Origin: Pogostemon cablin
Lineage: Eukaryota; Streptophyta; Magnoliopsida; Lamiales; Lamiaceae
Assembly (NCBI GenBank): GCA_023678885.1
Contig: CM042997.1
Location: forward strand, 22,202,064 to 22,266,063
Length of the DNA stretch: 64,000 nucleotides
Direction: 5' to 3'
Below, in pieces: positions 1 to 11,470 of the stretch. The translations under genes and the position numbers were made by a program. The notes under the pieces are model-generated. The model worked only from the letters and a program-made list of their open reading frames with translations, ran no database searches and was not told the DNA's origin. Position 1 is the first letter of the stretch. The number at the start of each line of letters is the position of its first letter.

Positions 1-824
1 AGTGCCACCCTAAAAATTGACTTTGGGCCGTTGTTTATTTGTTTATTTTAATTTTTCATTTGATTTATAAACTATTATAAATGATTTATGCTATTCTATT
101 TAATTAATGTTGAGATTATACTTAAATGACTCTAACTCTAAGGTGATGCGTAAAGAAACTCTCTTAAATAGTTATTTTCTTAAAATAGTTATAAGCTTAA
201 GATTATATACGAGTTTTCTATTATATTTGAATATTTGATATATGTGATTATTATACATGTTAATGAGTTAAGTAAATTTAAAAAAATATATATATTTAAA
301 TATATTATTCCAATTTTTAGAATTAAGAAAAAAAAACTAATAATACACTGCCGTCTATATATAGATATATTATGCGTTATGTTGACTTAAAATGGAAATG
401 TCTCAAGGCATTGTTCATAAATGCTTAATCATTTGTGGTGGGTGTTTGGTTTTTGTTGGGCATATTATTGATTTGACGTGCACTTCAAGTTTTCTTTATC
501 GCGGGTCGACATATTTGAAAATGAAAGAAAATTATATTCGTTATTTCTTATACTTATCTGCGCTTACTATGTAGATATGTAGGTGTGTATTGGAATACAG
601 TGTGTCTAGATATTTTTTAATATTCAATGATATATCCTTCTTTAGCATAAGGATGTATATTTTTTTTCCTAAAAAAATTAAATAAAAATTAATAAAAGTG
701 TATACTTGTTAGAATAAAATGTTGTACCCTTATTAATTAAAGTGTATATCTTTCAGAACAAAATGTTGTATCCTTGTACACCTTATGCACCTAGAGACAC
801 AAGAGGCCAACTCTCAAAATATTA
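1..824. other. AT-rich intergenic DNA
   Basis: AT-rich sequence with short imperfect duplications (for example two similar stretches around 697-780 containing 'aaaatgttgta'). The only ORF of note (392-574, 60 codons) shows no recognisable domain. I see no gene here. Confidence 0.6.
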
Positions 825-1026
825 CTCCCTCCGTCCAGGCCATAAGTCCCCATTTGCTTTTTGCACGTGGATTAAGGAGTATTATTATTTTATGTACATT
901 GGATAGTGGTATTAGTAGTGAGCGGTGGAACATATGTGAGCCCTTTTACTAAAAGGCAAAAATGAAAACATTTGAATAGAACGTCCTATATAGTAAAATG
1001 TGGACATTTAGGTGGGACGGAGGGAA
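825..1026. mobile_element. Stowaway-like MITE
   Basis: It starts CTCCCTCCGTCC and ends with the inverted form GGGACGGAGGGAA, flanked on both sides by TA (823-824 and 1027-1028). Length (202 bp), termini and TA target duplication are those of Tc1/mariner-type Stowaway elements. It is non-coding and would depend on a transposase supplied elsewhere. Confidence 0.85.
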
Positions 1027-1655
1027 TACTTAATTTTATTAAGGGTAATCTTATTTGCACACCCCTACTAATAATACACTCTCTATTATTATAAAAAAAA
1101 TTAATATTTTTAAAAAGTCTAAATTACCCTTAGATTTATTAAATACACACCCTATATATTTTATATTTTATATTTTATATATACAGATATCTTCTTAACC
1201 CTTTTATATATTTTATATATACACCAATATCTTTCTTATAAACCCTTTTATATATTTTATATATACAACTATTATCTTATAAACCCTAAATTGATTATTC
1301 ATCTTTAAACACAATTCATGAGTTATGCACACTCCGATGATCATATGAATGCAAATATTGAGCAAATTGATATGAATATGAAAAAAGATTAAGAAGATAT
1401 TGACATGGAGAAAGATTAACCAATCAGACTTTATCGATGTGAGTTAAATTATCTTGTCAAGTTAATTTTATCATTATTTGACGTGCATCTCTGCTTAGTT
1501 GGAACTTTTACCAATCCTATTTGTTTCTAACTACCATGATTTAAAAAAAAAATTTATAAACAGTAATTTTATAAAATTCATAAATTCGAGATGAAGATAA
1601 TCAATGATTATAGCTGTGCCATATTCTACCAAGAATCAGCTGCATCAGTCGTATC

Positions 1656-2994
1656 TAGGGGTGTGCACGGATATTGGATTTAACCGAAACCGAACCGAAA
1701 TCGCACCGAATTAATCCCGAACCGAAAAAAACCGTTGATTTTTTTACTTTTTCCGAACCGAACCAATTTTTCGTTTGGTACGGACTTGGATTTTTTTCGT
1801 TTTCCCGTACCGAACATTGGATATAATCGAACCGAACCGTACCAAAAAACCGAATTGAAATTATGCATTAAAATTATATATAATATATTTATCTTATTAT
1901 TTATAGTTTATATTTTATAAGTCATGAATTAATTAATTTTAATTTATTAATTACGATTACATTATATTATAATAATTAATTATAATATAATTATAAACAA
2001 TAATTTAAAATTATATCTAATTCTCTAAATATTTATTTGTTACTATATATTAAAAAATATATATTTCATAAAGTAAAATGAATTTCTAAAAAAATAGAAA
2101 ATAAATAAAATAATATGTTCAAAGTTCAAATTATTATTTAAAAGAACATAATAAATAAAAGTAAATGGTATCTCTAAAGTGTAAATTCAATTGTACACTT
2201 AATAAATAGTTATCATAGTTTATATTTATTTAATGAAGATAAGATGCAAAATTTAAATGACAATCCATATTTGTGTTTAAAATATTATTAGATGGACTTT
2301 AATTGAAATAAATATTAAATTTAAAGTTAAAGGTTTAAAGAAAAAATTTAAAATTATTAAGTTTTTTTAATCTTAGACTATTATTTTTTAGGGAACACAT
2401 GAGGTCGTCTTATATAAGACTATTTACATTTTTTAAATAATTATCAATTTTTATTAAATATATTTTTACTTTTCATTAAAATTTTATCATTCTTTATTTA
2501 TAATATGAATTGTTTATGAAATAATGCAATGCATCACTCTCGTTTTTCATCAATTCGAGTATAAATTTTTATTCAAATATTATCTCTTCTTATATGTCTC
2601 ATAAAAGTGAAATTCTTAATGTGAATTTATTCTTAAAGTCAATTTTTATTCAAATATTAAAACTTTAAATTTGTTTGATGAATATTTTGGTTGTGTATTT
2701 ATTCTTATTTGGATTTGGGAAATTTAATTTTTTTTTGTTTAATTGATATTTTTCTAAGTATTTATGTGTGCAAAAATCAATTTATCATGAGAAATTCGAT
2801 CTGATCCGCTCCGATCCGTCAAAATCCATTTTCTCAAAAATCCATTCCGAACCGAACCGAAATTTGGTACGGATTCAATATTGGATTTATTATTTATGGA
2901 TTCAATATCGGATTTTTTTTAAAAAAAATCCGTACCGAAAATTTGGAACGGATTTTTTTAAAATCCGTACCGAATCCCGATCCGCACACCCCTA
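1656..2994. mobile_element. hAT-like non-autonomous element nested in the MULE
   Basis: Terminal inverted repeat TAGGGGTGTGC at the left and its reverse complement GCACACCCCTA at the right, flanked by a perfect 8-bp direct repeat GTCGTATC (1648-1655 and 2995-3002). An 8-bp duplication is diagnostic of hAT-type insertion. The subterminal zones are rich in short 'ccgaaccga/ccgtaccga' motifs on both sides, as in hAT MITEs. The middle is AT-rich and non-coding. Removing it makes the surrounding MULE cargo continuous, so it arrived after the cargo. Confidence 0.82.
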
Positions 2995-2999
2995 GTCGT

Positions 3000-3680
3000 A
3001 TCATCTTCAACCACCTCCACCAACGATATTTCATTCCTTCGAACCACTTTTATTTGCTCATTTTCACTATCATAGCCATTCCTCATGCGATATTCTGGCT
3101 GACAGGAAATAGGATATAGAGGCCTATTCATAGATTGGAACAGGGCAAGTTTAAGCCGCCGGATTCTGCAATTCGAGCAAGGTTGGCGCACTAGAGATGA
3201 CGTAGCTATCGCCGGCATAACAACATTTGGTAGAGGAGGAACCCTGGTCTGCGAAAGAGCCGCAGCACAGGGCATAAAATGCAAACGGCGGATTAAAAAG
3301 CACCCAGCTAGCAATTTGGGAGGGCCTAAAAAGGGAAGCTCCGACGGACGATATGACAGTAGTAGCCACTAATACATCTAACAAAGGAGGAGCACACCGA
3401 TACGGAGCGTGACGAACGGAACGGGCCAAAGGCAGTGAAGATAAAGATGCACGAAGCAAGGCGATATTGGTTGTGGCAACCAGGGGGCGCCAGAGGGGCC
3501 GCGCACAGATTGAGCGGCGGCGGTGGCTCATTGGGGAAATCTCCAGCGATGAAAATGTTACAAGTGGCCGCCAATTGGGCTGAGGATAAATCGGTACGGC
3601 GGCAATCAGGAATCAGTCGGCATCCCCTTGCTTGGGTAGATCTGCAGCAGCAGATGAGCGATGTTGGGAAAGAAAGAATG
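3000..3680. other. GC-rich captured fragment inside MULE
   Basis: Base composition switches sharply from the AT-rich surroundings to GC-rich. The minus strand carries overlapping ORFs (3531-3151, 126 codons; 3314-2958, 118 codons) with no motif I recognise. Frame usage is inconsistent, so this may be a captured, no longer coding gene piece. Its minus-strand reading ends in an acidic stretch (VVEDDT) that would continue across the hAT insertion. Parent gene unknown. Confidence 0.4.
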
Positions 3681-4205
3681 AAGAAAAAATAATTAGAAAT
3701 TAAAAAGGTAAATTAGAAAAAATATACAGGTGTGTGAATGATAATTTTAAAAGGATAGATTTAAAATTTTAGGGGGTGTATATAATAAAAATGAAGAGAA
3801 AATAATTAAAAATGATGTGTATTTAATAAAAAAGGTGTACTTAATAAAGAGGAGTGTGCAAATAGCAACACTCTTTTATTAATTTTTTATGTGTATTATA
3901 TTTTTAAATATTAAATGAAGTAGTATATACTAGTACATTATGTGTGTTAGGTGATAATGATATATTTAAAATTAAAATATGTAACTTTTGAGGTTATTTA
4001 TATGTAATATTTATTTTTTAATTAGTGAAAATAAATATGAAACAAACGAAAATGAATAGTAAGTAAGTTTCGAACATAAGGAGTGCTAGACAAAATATTG
4101 TAACACTAGAGGATACAAATACAATCTTATACATATGTAGCCCATGCACTTAATGTACTCATCAGTTACATTTCAATCTTTATATTTCTCCTTTTCGTAG
4201 ATGGA

Positions 4206-5815
4206 TGTTGAGAGGGAATTTCACGATTTTATATGAGCACATTACACCGTTTTGCTTAGAAAGTTATCATTTTTTCATGGAATTGTGTACGTTTGAGTAT
4301 TTACATGATTTTGAGACTACTAAGGTATTTTTGTGAGTTCTGAAGGCTGAAAATAGGGGAAAACAAATCAAAGTCGGAAGCAGCATGGAACACAGTAGGA
4401 ACGGGCCAGCTCAGGAGCCGCTCGGATGTCAGCTCGGGCCAAGCTGGAGCCGCTCGAAGCTCTGATCCAGCCGAGTTGGGTCCAGGAGGGTCCTACGTGA
4501 CGTGGCAAGTGATCCAAATGTAGCTCGACTACCGCTCGGCAACAGCCAGACCCAGCTCAAGTCGAGCTGGGTGCCGAGTGGGGTACTTTTAGACCCAGTC
4601 ATGGCCTGTTCGATTCAGTGTGTATTTTTGGCTTTCAGATCGTGATTTGGCCAATTTTCGACGCGAAAAAGCCCTACAAACAATCCAAAATATAAAAGTA
4701 GGGATCACAACACACATAAGGGAGAACCCACACCATATCAATCGTGAATTAACGCCTCTCCTACAGATTCACATCTGATTTCATCATCCATCCATCTTGA
4801 AGGGGTTCCAAGTGCTAATTGAGGGAGATCAGATGATCGGAGAGACGGAGAAGGAATGTGGAACTACGCTTACGCTAGGGTTTCGTGTTTCTTTTCTTTT
4901 CTTTTGTCTTGATTTGTGGTATAAATTGCTTAGCCACGAGTGCTGTTTGTAATCTCATGGGCTAATTTCTTATACAGTTCTAGGGTTTGATGGTTTGATT
5001 TAATTGATTTGGGAACCTAGACCAAAATTGAGAATTTATTCAGTTGATATTCTGAATTTATTTATTTATCAAACTTTGTTTTTCTGCTTCGTAACGTCTT
5101 CATAATAATTTATGTCATTGCCCGTGATGCTTGATTTATTGTGTTAGCTTGTGTGCGTTCATGATTTGCATTGCCCATCTGTTAGGAATTAAGGTAGTTT
5201 TTTCGTGAACACATTATAATTCTAATGAACTGGTAAATCAGATACTTTAATTGTTTAGTGGAACAATGCAATTAGACATTCAAGTAAGAAGTGAGTAAAC
5301 CTTGTAGTAATTCCAGATAATATCTTGTTAGTCGAACTTACCATCCGGAGGTATTGTTGTTTGTTTTGATTAGTATCTAGGAATGAGGTTTGATAATATT
5401 CACGCACCTTAGGAAATAAATCAGAATATACTGTTAGCTTAAAATCGGATCATATCTGGTGGTTAACAGGGTTATGGTGTATTTTCATTGATGTTGCATG
5501 AATAAACAATTAGAAATCTAAAAACCCAAATTAATTAATTTATACATGATACCTTAGAACTGTTGTTTGTCTCTTGATTTCAACTTGATTTATTTTCCTT
5601 GCTTTTAAATATTTAGTTATTTATTATTTCAGTACTTTTAGTTAATTAATTTAAAACCCTGAAAATTGGTTCTTAATTCTTATTAAATAGTAATTTAGAG
5701 TAAATAAATAATTGACTGTCTCATTGGAATCGATAATTTAGCTTGGTTGCTTGCCGCTACAATTGATATCTTTACACTTGAGGATTTTAAGTGACGTGTG
5801 TAAAAACGCCTATCA
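4206..5815 (+). mobile_element. Solo LTR of a Ty3/gypsy-type retrotransposon
   Basis: It begins TGTTGAGAGG, ends CGCCTATCA, and is flanked by a 5-bp target duplication ATGGA (4201-4205 and 5816-5820). A TATA box (tataaaag, 4691-4698) lies downstream of a GC-rich, repetitive segment (about 4395-4600, many 'gagccgctcg'-like words), and the 3' end has a late-LTR motif common in plant gypsy elements (ttgccgctac...gtgtgtaaaaacgcctatca, split here). No internal region is present, so it arose by LTR-LTR recombination. The strand is inferred from the TATA box and 3' end. The short ORF near 5751-6029 is not a gene. Confidence 0.85.
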
Positions 5816-5820
5816 ATGGA

Positions 5821-7383
5821 TCCTACATATAATAGTTAATATATCTTCATGGGATCTACAGATTATACTACACTTTATATTAAATATTATAACAATCAAT
5901 CAACTACACATTAAAAAATTATATTTCTTAATTTCTGTACTAAGAGTAAACATAAATATTAAAATAAAACAGAGAGTATATGTTAGTATTATTTTTTGGC
6001 CACTTAAAACGTTTATGTATTCTTTTTAATAAGTGGTGCCCGCAACTTAAAACAAATATCCCAAAAGTCTCTAAATATATTATACCATTTGCCAAAATTT
6101 CAAATTAAAGTCTAGGGACAAAAAGTAAGTATACTTATTACTTACTATACATTAAATATTATTAATTTTGTTTTCTTTGAATGTATATATAAATATTTTA
6201 CACGTGAATTAAGAAGTGTTATAATTTAATGTGTAATGAATAATTATATTAGCAAAGATTATAAATTATATTTTAATTGTATTAATGTGTGTAATGAGAC
6301 AAACATTAAATGTCAAAATGAATACATTCAGAGGTGACAAATGGATTAATTTACTCCTTTGACAACATATAAAAAAATGTAAATATATCTAGTGGATGGA
6401 AGGAGTATTATGCTTTGCCCACCTCAGAATTTTATACACATTTTTCTTTCTCGTAAATTACAAAAAATATATATATAAAAAAATCATAAAATATCGAGAC
6501 GGAAGCAAGGAGTACTATTTTTCTCTTAAAGTTTAATGTATATCTTAAAATTTAATATTAAATCTTGTTATGATTGTAATTTTACTTTATTTATGGTTTA
6601 TGTAATATTTTATTATTGTTATTCATATGATTTATTTCATCCATTGATTCATGAAACCTTTTTAATTTATGATCAATCTAATTTTTTTAATATGAGTTAA
6701 TCTTTTACTAGTATGTTTTCCCGTGTATTACACGGGTTATATTTTTTATAATATAACTTTTTTAAATGATCTTTACTTTATTATGTTAATTTCGATATGT
6801 TTTGGTGTAATGTTATTTTCGTTCTGTTTTTCATGTTCGTATATATTTATCTTTATTTATTGTAATTATGATGTTTACCTTTAAATGGTATATTATGTAA
6901 CTGAATTAAAATAAATAAAAAGTGAAATATAATCATATTTATATTATCTGTAACATTAATTACTGTAAATTTCTAAAAACTTCACCAAACACAACATTAA
7001 CTGTGTTGTTGCTTGATTTCCCTTCTTCATCCAGACAAAGTATTTTTAATAAATTATTTAAAATAAAATATTAATTATAAGATTAATGTGAGATTGCCAC
7101 ATGTATAAATTTTATTGTGGTTGTCATAATAAATTACTTAAAATAGGACATATTAAATAAAATAATATTTAAAATATTATATTAAATTACTTAAAATTAA
7201 TGTTAATTGCAAGATTAAATAAAATATTAATTAAGAGCTTAATATTCGTTCCAAACCTGGAACCTTTTAGTTTTGTTATATAGTATTTGTTTCAATACAA
7301 TACTCATTTTTTATCAATGTTGTCCCATAACTTTTGCTTTAATTATTAATTTTTACTTGTTGTAATTTTGTCTCAAAATATTA
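5821..7383. other. AT-rich intergenic DNA with MITE remnants
   Basis: No gene is visible. A partial Stowaway right end (gatggaaggagta near 6394-6407) lacks a matching left end, and another decayed one may lie near 6498-6514. The rest is low-complexity AT-rich sequence. Confidence 0.5.
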
Positions 7384-7664
7384 CTCCCTCCATCCCGGAC
7401 TTATGTTCACCGGCACTGTAGATACGGAGTTTAAGAAAAGTTATTTTTGACCAACTTTATTGACTTTTTAGGGGTATTGTGGTATTTATATGTAATAAAT
7501 AAATTATAAAGTATGTTATGTGTGTTAGGTGAGAGTGATATTTTTGAAATTATGATAATTTTTGAGGTTGTTGGTTGATGTGAAGTTTCTTTTTTTGGGT
7601 GGTGAACATAAGTGTGGGACAGATGAAAACGGAAAGTGTGAACATAAGTGTGGGACGGATGGAG
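7384..7664. mobile_element. Stowaway-like MITE
   Basis: Left end CTCCCTCCATCCCGGACTTA, right end (reverse complement) CTCCATCCGTCCCACACTTA, flanked by TA at 7382-7383 and 7665-7666. The right subterminal region contains a short direct duplication of 'aacataagtgtgggac'. 281 bp, non-coding. Confidence 0.82.
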
Positions 7665-9181
7665 TACTTTATATCTCTATAAAACTCATAAATAAAATTG
7701 ATCATTTTTAGGTTTAAATGATCGTTTTAGAGAAAAGTTAAAAGTTATGATTTTATTTGTAGGTAAAATTAAAATTTTTAGACTATTTTGAATAAATTAA
7801 TTTTGTATGAGACAATTTAGATTCTGAATTCTTATTCTTGTGGTGGCTCATGTCTACTTGATATGGAAAACAGAGTTGGTAATGGTATTGAAATAAACAT
7901 TAATTCTTGATTCTAGAAAAGTTTGAAGGATATAATTGATAATAGAATTAAAATAATAATTCATAGTTTCATAAAAATTATGATAATCTAAATCTGCAGT
8001 TATAATAAAATTTATGGATAAATCCTAAGTATTTCATGAAGTAATTGATTTTGTTTCTTAATATTGATCATCTTCCACTTTTACTTGAATCATCCTTTTA
8101 TTCGTGACCGGCATTTGAGTCTGACCTAGAGCATTATCTTCATCATCATCAATAGTCTCAAAGTCAACCAATTTACGCTTCTCTTTTGGAGTACTCATTT
8201 TATTTAAAAAAATATCATTCTTGGAGGATCCTAAAGGCTGTATGTAAACATAAAAATAACAGTATAATATAACAGTTAGAAAAGATGAAGCAAATCACCA
8301 TAAATGCATTTTTAATTTTGAACTTCAATACCTTTTTCGCTTTTGATCTATTCGTTATAGCCTTGATCATAATAGGATCTGAAGATACTTTCATCACAGT
8401 GTATATATTCCATTGACTACTTATATTTCTTTCAGAGATATGGAATCTAAAGATGAACTTCGAACCAATAAGAGTGTCAAGCTCTTTACAAAATGTTACA
8501 ACTAAGTCCAGCTAATAAAAAAAATAAAAAAATTATAATAAAACATAGAATATGTATAACAGGTATGTTGTATTTTGCAAACTAAATTCTAATTTATGTC
8601 ATATCTTTCAGTCATGTGAAAATTTGTAATATGTGAAATTTGATTAATGCAATTCTATTCTTTATAGATGTCAGTATATGAAAATTATAAAATACATTCT
8701 CAAGATTTTCAATGAGTTCGGCTGCTGTTTTTCCAATAATTGGCCTAATTTCTCTATCAAATACTATAAAGGACGTACTTCCAGTTTCATCGGCAACCTT
8801 GAGATGAATTTTATATCTGTTGAAATGCAAAATAACTTAATACAATTTTATTTGTCATTTTCAAAAGAAAATAGTAAATTTAAAAAAAATATGTTAAACT
8901 TTCAAAGAAAAAAATAAAACTTACTGTGGCACAGGTACTGGTATGTTCTGCTTACACTTCTCATAGTAAGGGCCTCTAGATTTATCAATAACTTTCTTGG
9001 TGCATTTGTCATATCCATTATAGTACCATCCATATTGAGTTTGGATCCTTTGAGCATTTGCAACAACAATGCAATAGCTTTCCTAAAAATCCATGATGAA
9101 AATATAAATTAACATAAGTTATACAATAATTGTAATGCATTTTAATCTTTGTAACAAAAATATTTTAAAACAAAAAAATTA

Positions 9182-10687
9182 CTCCCTCCGTCCCAGAACA
9201 ACGTACATGTTTTGTCATTTTCGTCCGTCCCAAAACTAAGTATCCATTTCCTATTTTAATAAGGGGACCCCACACACCAAATAATTTATACCCTTAAATG
9301 TTGACTAAATTACTACTCATGCTATCACCTAATTTCAATAATTAACCTGTAAACTAGTCAAATTAATTGACTCATACATTGATTTGTATTCATTGAATTG
9401 AATAAAACAATGTTATCATCAGTAAACATCACGTGACTCATCCCATCTCTTTTTCTCTCTCATGAACTCTGTGGATCAATCTATCTTCATCTCTCTCAAG
9501 AACTCTCTTTCTCTCATGAACCCTAGGTTCTCTCTCTCATGATTTTCTCTCACTTTCAGCTGCCATGAACTCGAAATTTTCACTCCATCTTTCGACGGAA
9601 GCCGATTCCGATTTGGAATCCTGTTTTCCCCACCACAATTTGTCGTCGGATCCTTTCCTTCCATCATTTGATTCTTCGATGAAATTCACTTTCTCGATGT
9701 TAGATCTAGATGGAACTGTAGTTTCGGAGTCCATAGATCCATACGATGGTGTTGTGATTCCAGATTCTGATGATGAAATTATTTCGAATTATGCATCTTG
9801 TATACGCCCTACTAAATCGAGAAGAAAGTCACCATCGGAGCCTAAATCCGACATATATCGGTCAAATTTTGAACATGTGACGATTCGTGAGGCAGATATA
9901 CATTTTCTTCTACTGTGTTGTCCTGCTCTTTTGGTACTACCCGAATACAGAGAATACAAAGAGGTATAACTCCTTTTTTAATTTTCTGTACATATACAGT
10001 TGGGATTTAGGGCTTTTGATGACTGATATGATGATTTCATTTGGCTTGAAAAGTAAACTTTTTATGTGTTTCATCATTTGATATTGTTTGGTGGCTTATA
10101 GAACCTGTAATGTCATCACATACTCATTTTAGGAGACACACATGCACACACTCTGTGATGAAAATATAATCTGAGAGAAAAGGTCTATTTCATAGTTTGT
10201 TGACTTGAGAAGTATGCTTGTGATGGATGGCCTCTGAAAGCTTATGAATCTAAGTGGTTATGTTTGGCGACTTCTTACATGACATTGTCATCACATGGTC
10301 ATTTAGATTTCACAAAATGGTGAAAATTTTTGAATTTTAGAAACAAGTTGATGTTGTTGTAATAGATCAGTTTATAGGTGAGTTTGGAGGGAATTATTTA
10401 TGCATATACAAGGACTCGGTGATGGAATGATGTGATTATGTTTGATGGAGCAGATATCTTGTAATTTTAATTATATAATTTAAAATTTATTTTTTATTAT
10501 ATTAGGTGAAGCTTGTTATCTGTGGGACCATATGTAATTAACTCTAATCATGTTTTAGAGAGGTGTACCTCTTCCAAGGGTAATATAGTAAAAGACCAAC
10601 TAAAAAGAACACAATACAATTTAAATATTATATTTCTTAATCTACGTGTAAAAAGTAAATGAGTACGTTGTTCCGGGACGGAGGGAG
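9182..10687 (+). mobile_element. Stowaway-ended element enclosing a captured exon
   Basis: Left end CTCCCTCCGTCCCAGAACAA and right end (reverse complement) CTCCCTCCGTCCCGGAACAA match nearly perfectly over about 25 bp, flanked by TA (9180-9181, 10688-10689). The outer flanks look like the two halves of an ordinary short Stowaway. Between them lies about 1 kb of unrelated, gene-like DNA (about 9440-10480). At 1506 bp it is far longer than the usual few hundred bases. It sits in an intron of the RPA70-like relict, just beyond an exon's GTAAAT donor. An alternative is that a gene piece landed inside a resident MITE by another route. Confidence 0.75.
9565..9969 (+). CDS. Captured first exon of an unidentified gene (134-codon ORF)
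   Basis: An ATG-started frame of 134 codons, Ser/Asp-rich in the middle (PDSDDEI), runs up to a plausible splice donor (GAG|GTATAA at 9961-9966) and then to a stop. It is preceded by a pyrimidine-rich, leader-like stretch with repeated 'tctctctcatgaac' words (about 9445-9550). This looks like the 5' UTR plus first exon and start of intron 1 of a host gene copied into the Stowaway-ended element. I do not recognise the family. It lies antisense to the RPA70-like relict. Whether it is expressed cannot be told from sequence. Confidence 0.4.
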   Translation: MNSKFSLHLSTEADSDLESCFPHHNLSSDPFLPSFDSSMKFTFSMLDLDGTVVSESIDPYDGVVIPDSDDEIISNYASCIRPTKSRRKSPSEPKSDIYRSNFEHVTIREADIHFLLLCCPALLVLPEYREYKEV

Positions 10688-10797
10688 TATAATGGAATAT
10701 TTACATCCTTGATGTCTTGAATTTCTGCAAGATAGATCACTTCTACATCTGGTGTAAATTCTTCAAAGACGAAGCTTCTACCAATATGATTTATATG

Positions 10798-11143
10798 GGG
10801 ATAATTTTAGATTTAGTCCCGTAAGAATTGCTCAATGCCAAAAAGGTCCTAAAACTGGCAGATTTAGTCCCATAGGAATTTTTTATCAAAATATGTTAAT
10901 AGTTGACGAAATATTCTGAACCATTAACAAGACCAAAATGGATTATGTCTATTTTGAAAGACAGAAAATAATATAAATCTGATAGTTTATAATAATATAA
11001 GATAATTTGGGATGAAAATTTTTGAAAATTATTATTATAATATTCTTATGGGACCAAAACCGCTAGCTATGGGACCTGTGTATTCCTACGGGACTATAAT
11101 TGAACTGAAGGAATTCTTATGGGACCAAATGTGATATTTTCCC
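10798..11143. mobile_element. Mutator-like MITE inserted in an RPA70-like exon
   Basis: Long imperfect terminal inverted repeats: left GGGATAATTTTAGATTTAGT, right (reverse complement) GGGAAAATATCACATTTGGT, similarity continuing inward over about 80 bp. Flanked by direct repeats GATTTATATG (10788-10797 and 11144-11153), consistent with a 9-10 bp MULE target duplication. Both flanks read as parts of the same minus-strand RPA70-like exon, so the insertion split it. Confidence 0.78.
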
Positions 11144-11377
11144 GATTTATATGAGACTATCCAGGTAATCTATCATGACCTATTAAACCCATGCTACATT
11201 TTCAAATGCATAAATATTAAAATTTATAGATATATATTTTTTTTAAAAAGAAAAATCACTAAATGTAATGTATAGATTGAGCGCGTACCTCTTTTGAAAA
11301 TGAACTTCTTTTATATCTTCATTAATTGTTATCCTTGTTGCATTCCAAGAATTTGATATGTTTTTTCCTATAGCATA

Positions 11378-11470
11378 CTCCCTCCATCTCGATCAAACTG
11401 TACCGTTTGACTGCATAATGCTCTCACAAAAGCTACAGTAAATGGTGCAATATGGACGGGACGGAGGGAG
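11378..11470. mobile_element. Minimal Stowaway-like MITE (93 bp)
   Basis: Left CTCCCTCCATCTCGATCAAA, right (reverse complement) CTCCCTCCGTCCCGTCCATA, flanked by TA (11376-11377 and 11471-11472). The element is little more than its two ends. It lies in an intron of the RPA70-like relict. Confidence 0.8.

Larger units (their letters stand above)
1043..3873. mobile_element. Mutator-like element with GC-rich cargo (possible Pack-MULE)
   Basis: The termini are inverted repeats sharing TATTTGCACAC (left about 1050, right about 3853-3863). The element is flanked by a 9-bp direct repeat TTTTATTAA (1034-1042 and 3874-3882), the size made by Mutator-like transposases. There is no transposase. The interior carries a hAT-like insertion (1656-2994) and a GC-richer block (about 3000-3680) that looks like captured host DNA, with minus-strand reading frames up to 126 codons that I do not recognise. 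A MULE-type, non-autonomous, cargo-bearing element is the best reading. Confidence 0.72.
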
